A stretch of DNA of 64,000 bases from the NCBI GenBank assembly GCA_050084515.1, contig CM114272.1, positions 44,206,001 through 44,270,000 of the forward strand, written 5' to 3'. Positions 55,864-64,000 of the stretch are shown here, one piece after another. Made by a program: the position numbers and the translations under genes. The stretch is from Blasia pusilla (taxonomy: Eukaryota; Marchantiophyta; Marchantiopsida; Blasiales). The notes under the pieces are model-generated. The model was not told the DNA's origin, ran no database searches, and was given only the letters and a program-made list of their open reading frames with translations. Each line of letters opens with the position of its first letter. Position 1 is the stretch's first letter.

Positions 55864-58800
55864 ATGGGAAGCGGTAGTACTACTACCCCTGCTTTATGTG
55901 ACGCACACTGTCAGATTTATGAAGATTACTTGTATTGCATGACGGGAACCATTTCGTGGGCACAGTGCTTGAGTGGAGGATACGAAGCACCGCCGACATA
56001 TGGCTATCCTTATTACAGTCCAAGCCCTGAAACGACTTGGTTCGCGGAGCCGACCAAACATTCCAAAGACTACACGAGTGTTGTCGTCAGCGCAGTTGCA
56101 GCAGGAATTGCAGGAACAGCAATCTTGTATTGCCTTACCCTGCTGCTGTACTGTTACTGGATGAGGATGAAGAGGGAGCAATTGGAAAAGCTGGCGAAGG
56201 CGAAGGACAGTTCCCAGATGGATTTGAAAGGCCCATCACTCCGGCAGCCCGACGAGCCGGAAACCTTCCTGGAGATAGGACGAGAGCCCGGACCACCCGC
56301 AATCGTTCCAGGTACGCAAAACTCTGGACTACCTGGACAATAGGAGCATTTAGAAATATTAATTTATCGGTATTGAGCCTTCGAGAAGTCCAAGCGATGG
56401 TTAAGCTCCGTCAAGCGGTAGGTTGGTACACGTGAAGAAGCTTACCATGCTTTGAAAAGCTCAAGGACGTTAGAGTTCTATCGCATGTCGCAGAACTCAG
56501 GAGGATATTGTCACATCAGGCACTTGATAGGATATTACGTCCTCGTGTACGACTCCACGAATGGAAATGGATGTGATGTTGCATAAGACGCTGGCAAATA
56601 GATTGTAACAGCTAGTGATGGTTGCGTAGATGCGTCCTCGAGCTTGGTCGCACCAGTGCGTCGACAAACGAGATCAGTGTCATTCAAGGACTTGGCAACT
56701 GGTAATGTCGACTACTCACCGAAGAATCCAGTCGCTGAAGGTCGATCAGGGCCGGTTTATAACGGGCGTCTAGCGACAGGAGAGGAAGTGACTGTTATAG
56801 TGTTGAACTCCCATCACGGAAGTCGGGAGTTACTAAATGAGGTGCGGATTAGAATTTTCTCTTGAAACCGTAATCGTGGCTCTATCTATGTAGATCAGAC
56901 CGGCACTCTCTGTATTCTTGACCTGCGTTCTTCTGTGATACAACAAGACACAATTCGCTCGATTGATTCGAGAGATATTTCTGTCGGTCATCTTCTAACC
57001 ATCATTTCAAAGCTCTGCAGGTTTCGGTTGAGTCCGGAATGAACCACCAAAGCTTGTTGCCGGTTTTTGGTAGCTGCGATGAAGGACACACTCAGAAACG
57101 GATCTTAAACTCTGAGCACATGTCCGAAGGATCATTGGATCGACAATTGCACGGGACGGGTACTAGAGCTATTATCCTGACGCGATCTGCACCACCTTCT
57201 GTCGAGGATGACTTAATAACTAGAATTTCACTCACACACCGCTCTAAGTTGACCGACCCGTTTTTTTAATTGAGTTCGACTGAGCTATGCGCGGTTGGAG
57301 ATCAAACTCCTGATTTACATAGCGAGAGATCGAGAACTTTAAGATCCTGCAGGATTTTTGGAATAATTTTCTATAGAGATAAGTGCTAGACTTTAGCTAG
57401 AACCTCTGCAGAATTCCCTGGTAGTAAAACTAGTTGACAAGCAGTCTTCACAGGGCACAAGGATAAAATACTTTAGTTGCTTTGCAGATTCGTAATCCAT
57501 CTCAGTCGCCACAGATTCCCATGGACAAACCTCAGCTATTAAATATTCACGTGCGACTGTATGATTACGTAATCTCGTTGGTCCACCACTGGTGACTAAA
57601 GACTCGCCATTAATTTTCCTGATCGACAGGTGCGAGTGACTCCCAACCATTGGACTGGAGAACACGACTTGCGATTGCAGTCAATGGAGCACGGGGTAAG
57701 GTATTAGTATATCAGTCGAGGATCGCATGGAATTTAGTGCCAATTCTTTAATCGCCCATCTCATGGACCTTCTCCGGTATCCAACAATATCGGCATGTTC
57801 ATCTAGATCTATAAGTTCATGAAGAACTTCTTGGATAATTTGAATTTGTGTTTCCTTGTCTTTGTCATTTATGCAAACCTAGAAATGTTTTTCTCGGAGA
57901 TCTAGCGGGATGTTGTAAAGATCTGAAGGCTCGTAAGATATGAGCTGAACTTTCGAGTTTGTAATCCAGGCATAGAGTATCTGCACGAGCATTGCGAGCA
58001 AGGGATTATTCATGGCAATATCAACAGCAGCAACATTTTGGTCGGTCACCAGTTCTGCGCAAAATTGGCTATTCTTGAGAGTCCGGCGCGTTCGCCCGAA
58101 ACGCCCGGTGCCCATACCACCAAAACATACGCATTAAAATTTCTCGACCCCGAGTACGATTCTCCCGTCCTTAGTTTTCTGTTGTTTTTTTCTCACATGT
58201 GGCATAGTGTTTAGAGTCTGCGACTTGAGGGAAGATACATGACAGAAACTCGTTAACATTAGATATGCAACTGTATATCATCATGCAGGCGGTCTACAAC
58301 GGCGAGAGACAAACTGACCCTCAAAACTGATGTCTTTGCCTTCGGAGTTGTTCTTCTGGAGATCATTTGCAGTCGGCCACCAATTGAGGAGCAGTGGAAC
58401 ATTGTCGAATGGGTAACCTTCACTTCACTGTAGAAACAGAATAATTACGCTCAACGATTATTTTCTGCGGCCTTCAGTAATCTAGCAATTAAATCGACAA
58501 GGTAGCACTCGATGCTTGGCGTCACACTAAAATTCAGTTGTCTCGTGTCAATGAACAGGCTCGTAGCATTATGAGCGCCGGCAAGGAGCAAGTGGAGGCA
58601 ATGGTAGACCCCGCTTTGGAAAAGGCTTACAACATCGATAGTGTGTGGAAGGTTGTAGAGTTGGCTATGGCATGCGTAGAACCCCTGGGAAGCAACAGGC
58701 CAGACATGAAACATGTTGTTCATTCACTGATGGAGGCCATCCAGCTCCAAGATGCGGGAGTCCAACCCGGTCCTAGCATGCTGCTTCCGAAGGATGACTC

Positions 58801-58885
58801 TTGCGTTATTTCTGTACCTTCAGAATCTCGTCCGGGACAACCTCAGGCAGGAGGTTCTCCGGATCAACCTTCTAACAATAATTAG
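55864..58885 (+). pseudogene. Small receptor-like pseudokinase gene
   Basis: Exon 1 (ATG 55864-56311): a short Cys-containing ectodomain, one membrane helix (SVVVSAVAAGIAGTAILYCL, continuing to YCYW) and a basic juxtamembrane part; donor CCAG|GTACGC. Exon 2 (56630-56841): SVSFKDLATGN and EGRSGPVYNGRLATGEE; the N-lobe Lys (usual VAVKVL) is Ile (VTVIVL). Exon 3 (57021 to about 57167): NHQSLLPVFGSCDEGHTQKR, EHMSEGSLDRQLHGTG. Exon 4 (57970 to about 58150): IEYLHEHCEQGIIHGNINSS, so HRD is HGN, and DFG is absent (AKLAILES). Exon 5 (58289-58412): LKTDVFAFGVVLLEIICSRP. Exon 6 (58538-58885): VDPALEKAYNIDSVWKVVEL, then CVEPLGSNRPDM. Junctions 1-2, 2-3 and 5-6 join in phase. The family exon between 3 and 4 (LxWxxRLxIA) is not found. 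Expected at the plasma membrane if expressed; either a true pseudokinase or an early pseudogene. Confidence 0.85.
57393..57969 (-). pseudogene. Unrecognised minus-strand coding remnant in kinase intron
   Basis: The minus strand reads VQLISYEPSDLYNIPLDLRE (about 57952-57893), a TAG, then in the same frame VCINDKDKETQIQIIQEVLH, ELIDLDEHADIVGYRRRSMR and WAIKELALNSMRSST to about 57715. In another frame it reads MVGSHSHLSIRKINGESLVT, SGGPTRLRNHTVAREYLIAE and CPWESVATEMDYESAKQLKY (57650-57480). The composition looks coding. I do not know the family. It occupies the place where the missing kinase exon should be. Confidence 0.4.
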
Positions 58886-58921
58886 ATTAGATTAGGTTAG
58901 ATTAGATAAGATTAGATAAAA
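58883..58921 (+). repeat. TTAGA-type microsatellite at the kinase stop codon
   Basis: Imperfect TTAGA/TTAGAT units begin within the TAG stop codon of the kinase gene and continue through the start of its 3' region. Confidence 0.8.
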
Positions 58922-59699
58922 AATACTTAGACAGCCACAAAGATCTTGGACAAATTAGAGTTCACGTTATTGATCCGATCGGAAATCTCTATTCTTGAAT
59001 GCAGCTATGAATCCAGCTGTATATACCCATGTCATCTCACGACGACGACGAACGAGTGGAGTAGCTAGGGGAGTAATTGTTGCAAATTTATTGAGCTGCA
59101 GGCTGGCTTGCTAGCTAGTCCTTACTTCTCCAGTCGCACTGGATCTCAAATTCAAACTGGCAAGACTACTTTGAAGTGAGTTCAAGCAGGGTCAAGTCGA
59201 TACATTGATCTTGGCGATATAGGGAGGTGGCTGGTTTGATTACTCTCCTTCAGAGACTTCCAAAGTTGCACAGTTTGATGCTTGTCTAATTCGATCGTTG
59301 TCTTTTCTCATGAATGATGGTGATCAAATATTCCATCTCCATCATTTGCACAGGTTAGAGTCTGATAGATGGACGGCCATTAGTCAGCTTGGACCTGATC
59401 CTTCTCGAGTTCGCGACTTGGAATTGGAGCGAAGAGGAAATAGATTCTAGGTCTTCGTTCTCGTCGTAGTATAAGAATCTTCGTACGTTAGGTTCCCCCA
59501 AATTCTTACCGACTGACAAGCCAATTAGAAAGCCGATTAGATGACGATGGTTTAGGAAGAGTGGTACGCTACAAGAAGCGTAGATGGTTGAGGTCGGGAA
59601 TTCTGAATTTGTGTCCTTCGGCTGTTGAAACCATTCGCATGTTTTCAGAAATACTACGACTTCACAGTTGCCGGCTACTACGACTTCACACTTGGCTTT
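58922..59699. other. No recognised gene
   Basis: Probably the 3' untranslated and flanking region of the kinase gene, followed by a short repeated ACTACGACTTCACA word (about 59652 and 59678). No coding domain seen. Confidence 0.5.
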
Positions 59700-61260
59700 T
59701 GTTAACCCAAAAACATTGTTAACACATTGTTGGAGCCCATAGACTTCACAAAATTAGTATAGATGAAATTCTCAAGTTAATCATAAAGCATGTTTTACCT
59801 CCAAGAAGCTTGTTGGAAAGCTACGGTTGGATTACAATACAATCCATGCTTGTCAGCATGTATGTGTTTCATTTCAAGGGGATTTTGCAAAGTCAAGATG
59901 TATGTCCAAATATGTGATCCCCAAGATATAGACAAGTGGGAAAATTAAGATACCTTGTAAAGCTCTTCGGAATTTGCCCATCATCCCTAGATTACAATGA
60001 ATATTTAGATGTGTTGTCCTATCTAAACTTATGTGTTGGGCCTGTGGAAACCAAAACAAGGATGGGTTAGTTGGACATACAAGAGACTTAAAAGCTTGAA
60101 TCCAATTTTAGTAGTGAGAGGAGAAATTGTAGATTTGGTTTAGAATTGGATGGCGAGTTTGAATTCATGGTCAACCTGGCCGGTCTTATTAGTGAAATAC
60201 AACTTACCTCCGTGGTTGTAAACTAATTTTTTTTTCCTTCAATCGATTTTGATCATACTAGGGAAGGAGAGTGTGAACAGAGAGAATATTGATATCCATT
60301 TGTAATTGGCTCCACTTCTAGAGGAGTTTCAAAAACTATAGAATGGTGTTCCCTTCCATGATGTGAGGAAGTTGGATGGTAAATATACTTTCACCTTTAG
60401 AGCTCTGCTCTTATGGACCATAAATAACTTCCCTGCATATAAGTTGATTGTCGGCCAAAATCACGGTGGTAAGGTTGCCTCTACTATATGTGGGCCACAA
60501 GTTGAATCTGACTTTTCTAAAGAATGTGAAAAACCTATATTTGGGGGATATTTCTACTATCTTAGATTGGACCATTATTAGAGAAGGAGGAAGTATGGAC
60601 CACTATTCAATGGACTTTGGGAGTCTAGTTATAGCAGCACAAATTTTGCAATGGGCAAAGGAAGAAGAAGCATATAATGAGAGTCCTCGTAGAAATGATG
60701 GACCAAATGACCCATGTAAACAAGTTGGAGGGAAGTAGAGGAGTAATGTTTTGATGACCTTATTGGGACATATCCTGAATTTTCAATATAGTTCCAAGAG
60801 TACGTGCCTTCATGTGTGTTTTATTGTTATTTAATGTCATACAATTTTTTCCTTAATCATGGCTTAATTATTGACAACATTTATTGATAAGAGACACTCT
60901 AGATGTCATACATGTGGAGAAGAATATGTGTGAGAATATAATCAAAAAAATATTCGGGATGAAGGATATCGTGAAAGTTAGACAAGACATGGAGTAGAGA
61001 AGAATCCGATCCTACCTATGGTTAGAATCTTACCCTTCGGAAAGTGGAAGTCTTATGAAACATGTGGCGCCTTACTTTCTCTCCCCAAATGAATGGGGGA
61101 TTTTCATGGGAAGGGTAGAGTCCTTGAAAGTCCCTACTAGCTATAACTGTGGTGAGTTGAAAAAACATGTCATGAAGAAGAAATTAGACAATATGAAATC
61201 TTGCAACTTTCATGTCTTTTATCTAGCAGATTCTGCCTTTTAGCCTTCGTGGTCTCATAA
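59700..61260 (+). pseudogene. CACTA (En/Spm) TNP2-type transposase, copy 4 fragment
   Basis: Heavily decayed. Recognisable blocks in order: ISIDEILKLIIKHVLPPRSL (59750), ALRNLPIIPRLQ (59960), LNSWSTWPVLLVKYNLPPWL (60155-60215), GKESVNRENIDIHL (60262), KYTFTFRALLLWTINNFPAY and QNHGGKVASTICGPQVESDF (60380-60520), then after an intron-like gap RDTLDVIHVEKNMCENIIKK (about 60890), KVRQDM, and LKVPTSYNCGELKKHVMKKK (61120-61190). Many stops and a missing DGVNPF block. DUF4218 is cut off at about 61260, where a minus-strand gypsy fragment begins. Confidence 0.85.
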
Positions 61261-61269
61261 ATAGAGAGA

Positions 61270-62110
61270 GGTGAGGACCACAATCACGAGATTGTTTAGA
61301 ATTATGAGAGTCCTTCCAAAGAAGGTTTGGGATCCTTCACAATATGGCTCAAGCCTCAACTGGCTCCAATCTTTATGCAACTGGAAAGGACGCCCCTTGA
61401 TAGATCTTCTGAATATGGGCATAGATGACAACTTGTCTTTGAGCAGATGAAATACTCTTTCCATGGCGAGCTCATCCCCTCAATGCCACTTATGATCAAT
61501 CTTGGTCAGCAAGGTTAGTAACTTTGTAATCAAATTGATATCCTTGAGGTACAGTTGATAGAAGTTTGTCAATCCCATGAATGCACGAACTTTACTCACA
61601 TCTATAGGGCGTTGAATGTGTGAGATAGCCTCTATCTTTGTCTGATGCACACCAAGGCCACTTGGGTATATCGTTTGACCTAGGTACTCAATTTGGTCGT
61701 AGAAGAACTTGCACTTGCTTGGATGTAGCTTCAGCCCATGTAATTACAATCATCGAAGTACTTCTTCGAGTTGTCCCTCATGCTCCTCAACTGTAGCGTT
61801 AAAGACTATGATATCATCAATATAACACCTAGAAAAATCTAGACCTGCCAAGATCCTATTCATAACCCTCTGAAACTCACTCAAATTATTCTGTAACCTA
61901 AATGGTAAGAACCGCCACAAGTACAAAAAATCCGTCCTGTGAGGATCCATGCCCCAAAATGCCATCTTCTACTTGTCCTCCAAATCTAATAGGCAGTTGA
62001 TGGTATCCAGCTCAAAGATCCAACAAACTAAAGATCTTTGCATGCCCAATAGCATCAAAGATCTCAAAATTGGGCATGGTGTACCTATCAGACTTTGTCC
62101 AATTTGACTC
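61270..62110 (-). pseudogene. Ty3/gypsy reverse transcriptase/RNase H fragment
   Basis: Minus strand from about 62110: TMPNFEIFDAIGHAKIFSLL, then FLPFRLQNNLSEFQRVMNRI, LAGLDFSRCYIDDIIVF (the YxDD catalytic motif is intact, about 61830), EEHEGQLEEVLR, LHPSKCKFFYDQIEYLGQ, RPIDVSKVRAFMGLTNFY, and the RNase H start LKDKLSSMPIFRRSIKGRPF with QLHKDWSQL (61440-61340). Stops and at least one frame change are present. It directly abuts the truncated TNP2 copy. Confidence 0.9.
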
Positions 62111-63194
62111 ACGTCCTCAGCATCTCCTGAGTCCCGATTTGGAAGTTCTCGAGGTTTAGCTCCAACTCCAATTGCGCTTCAGTTTAGACGCCTTCTGTTT
62201 CTTCCACATGGGTCAGCTCCACATTCTCTCTTCAACCACAACTCCCAAAATTTCCGCAAAACCTATCAGAGCTACGTACAAAAAGACCAATATAGCAAAA
62301 CAAATAATCGCAAAGAAATTGACACAAGGAAAGGGGAAGGGAAAGGCTGCATCCAAAAGAACTTCATCGAGGAAGCATTTCGGTGTAAAGCCTGCTGATC
62401 TCGAACCGTTGGAGGGTGAAAAATGGTCTTCCATCTCTTAGGAGTGCTCTGTTTGTCTAAGCAAGTGGAAGAAGTCACACTTCGGCATTAGCCCACCTTA
62501 GGGGACAAGACTCAGCCCCGAGCATCCTACAAGGTTTGAAGGCAAAATAAAGGAATCTCTCCCAATGGGGTGAGAGGCTCCATTATCATACAAATGATAT
62601 TTTCCTAACCTAGTTGAGGGGTTGGAAAATATGTTCAAATCCAAGTCCAAGGGAGCCCCCTGTATCACAATCAAGCGGCCAAGCAATGAAAGAGAACGTA
62701 CATTTGAGGCAGCATCTGCAAAAAAATGTCTCAGAAAACCTCACCCAAACATTCAAGAACATTGCTCACCTGCTCAGAGGAAATTGCCTATGCACCTGAA
62801 CGTGCCCATATATTAGGTCTAACCCACAAACTAGTGGGACTAAAATATTTCAAAAAGGGCAAAAGCGTCAAGGTGTAGTAATAAGCATTCAGATTGTACT
62901 TTGACCATAGTAGGAACCTAGGAGATTCCCCATCTATAGATCGCGAATAATAGAATAGAAAGATCGACTTGCATGTAAAGCTTGCTTGGAAATGAAAACT
63001 TTGTTGGCACTCACTATATCTGAATGTATGGTTACTAAGTTGCGTTTAGTCTCAGAAAGCAACCACAACTTTGAACTCAACTAGGAAACCTGCACTTGGT
63101 CTCAACGTAGTGTTGAGTATAGGCCTCTGCCACCCGAAATTAATCTCAATGAAAGCGTTTGGTCTTAGCATGGAGCCGAAGTAAGAAAAAAATG
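62111..63194. other. Unassigned, perhaps older retrotransposon sequence
   Basis: A frame at 62172-62441 (+) contains a Lys-rich stretch (TQGKGKGKAASKRTSSRKHF). Others at 62622-62816 are short. No motif is decisive. It lies upstream (in minus orientation) of the gypsy reverse transcriptase and could be its gag-side remainder. Confidence 0.3.
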
Positions 63195-63440
63195 AGATTC
63201 ATGAGCATGTAGCCGAGAAGAAGCCAGGGCGAGCATGCATGGGCTCAAAAACCTGGACGAGCACGTAGACCAAGGCAAGCACGTAGCCGCAATAACACCT
63301 GAGGGAAGCCAAAGAAAAGAAAGAAAGCGCGCGAGCACAAGCATGTAGCAGCCAAGGAGAGAGGGCGGATGAACTCGAAGCTGCGAAGATGAGGGCGGGC
63401 GAGCATGAGCATAGAGCGTGGGCACAAGCAAAACGAGATG
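63195..63440 (+). repeat. GAGCAYGTAGCC-type degenerate minisatellite
   Basis: Words such as GAGCATGTAGCCGAG, GAGCACGTAGACCAAG, AAGCACGTAGCCGC, AAGCATGTAGCAGCC and GAGCATGAGCATAGAGC recur at irregular intervals in purine-rich sequence. Open frames on the minus strand here are a by-product of the repeat. Confidence 0.6.
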
Positions 63441-63617
63441 AAGCCTAGGCGGAATGGCTGAATGATGCGGATGCGTCGGGGTTGAGGGTGGTAGAGGGAG
63501 GCTAAGCGAGGGAGGTAGAGGGTCCGACGACCTTGCCGTCAGATCAAAGATCTGATGGTGGTTATCGGTTAGACCCTAGCATCGAATCAAAATCCGACGG
63601 TAGTGCGAGGACCTAGC

Positions 63618-63700
63618 TGTCATCTGTAAACATATCGCTACACAACATACATCGTTGTCACCGAGCATAGACACAAATATGCACGATCCCATGCTGACGC
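63618..63700 (+). repeat. Start of another LTR of the 9600 family
   Basis: TGTCATCTGTAAACATATCG then CTACACAACATACATCG and TTGTCACC follow the LTR start at 9600 (TGTCGTGTGCATACACATCG then CTACACAATCCACATCGC). Similarity fades after about 80 bp. The rest of the window to 64000 shows no gene. Confidence 0.55.
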
Positions 63701-64000
63701 ATGGCATCCAAACAACGAGACGAAAATTACCAAAATATCTCCAATAAATCGAGTTCTCCAACATTGTTTGTTGTGTTATTCCCGAATATTAATTGGGAAT
63801 AACATAACACAGTAGGAGTCATATGGCATTGGAGAGTAATATTCCAGACCATTAAGATTTCTGAATCCCGTCGTAAAACTCAAAACCCGAAAAGGGGTTG
63901 CATATTGGTTATTCAAGCTTTCATCTCTCTACACGTGCATGGTGCGCACGGGGTAGGTAAGATGGTAAAGGTAGTGGATATTTCCTTCGACATATATAGT

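Noticed and set aside
57270-57320. Possible tRNA-like words (GTTCGACTGAGC, GGTTGGAGATCAAACTCC)
   Set aside because: No acceptor, anticodon and T-arm set can be paired; chance words.
57879-58115. 78-codon open frame on the minus strand
   Set aside because: Most of it is antisense to the kinase exon carrying IEYLHEHCEQGIIHG; only the part left of 57969 could be coding on the minus strand.
63165-63431. 88-codon minus-strand open frame with hydrophobic runs
   Set aside because: It lies on a degenerate purine-rich minisatellite, which leaves stops rare by composition.

Overview
The window looks like nuclear DNA of a land plant. Intron-split fragments of plant gene families are visible (an ABCB transporter, an NCS1 nucleobase transporter, a mitochondrial EF-Ts, a receptor-like kinase) among plant-type CACTA (En/Spm), Ty1/copia and Ty3/gypsy elements. 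There is no operon organisation, and no rRNA, tRNA or CRISPR. I cannot fix the species; a seedless plant such as a bryophyte would fit, but that is a guess. Almost everything is decayed. Reading frames carry stops and frameshifts, and the one gene with mostly clean exons (a receptor kinase) has lost its catalytic motifs.

Layout. 1-440: five copies of a 27-nt palindromic unit. 682-2211: broken gene, probably transposon-derived. 3040-4335: 1.3-kb inverted repeat that abuts and truncates an ABCB transporter pseudogene (minus strand, 4325-5960). 5961-8270: AT-rich, empty. 8270-8972 and 26200-26830: two halves of one degenerate tandem array. The DNA between them is bounded by related LTR sequence and an apparent CGAC target duplication, as if one LTR insertion had opened the array and later collected other elements. 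Inside lie a CACTA-like left end (11043), an EF-Ts exon (12666-12975, minus), a TNP2 transposase pseudogene (14430-18192), its partner gene (18600-21035), and a second CACTA fragment in reverse orientation (21036-26050) that cuts the partner gene at its CACTA terminus.

26850-44323: apparent composite CACTA element. It has a subterminal repeat region on the left, a 351-bp tandem repeat, an NCS1 transporter fragment split by foreign coding DNA, a complete but degenerate copia element (29504-34534), a TNP2 gene (35204-38818), a multi-exon second gene (39016-43014) and a right end with CACTA-type subterminal repeats.

44340-45183 is an unrecognised minus-strand coding remnant. 45155-45517 is a second cluster of the 27-nt palindromic unit. 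46516-47560 is a gypsy integrase with a PHD-like finger (minus), cut by an LTR-like segment (47560-48813). 49093-52351 is a gypsy gag region with a hairpin-rich LTR end. 55864-58885 is a small receptor-like pseudokinase gene with intact splice sites. 59700-61260 is a third, heavily decayed TNP2 copy, followed by a gypsy reverse transcriptase/RNase H fragment (61270-62110, minus), and the start of another hairpin-type LTR appears near 63618.

No single working system is evident. The main interest lies in nested transposon architecture, possible capture of host gene pieces by CACTA elements, the exact 27-nt palindromic repeat family, a palindrome that expanded in only one of the two copia LTRs, and the pseudokinase gene.
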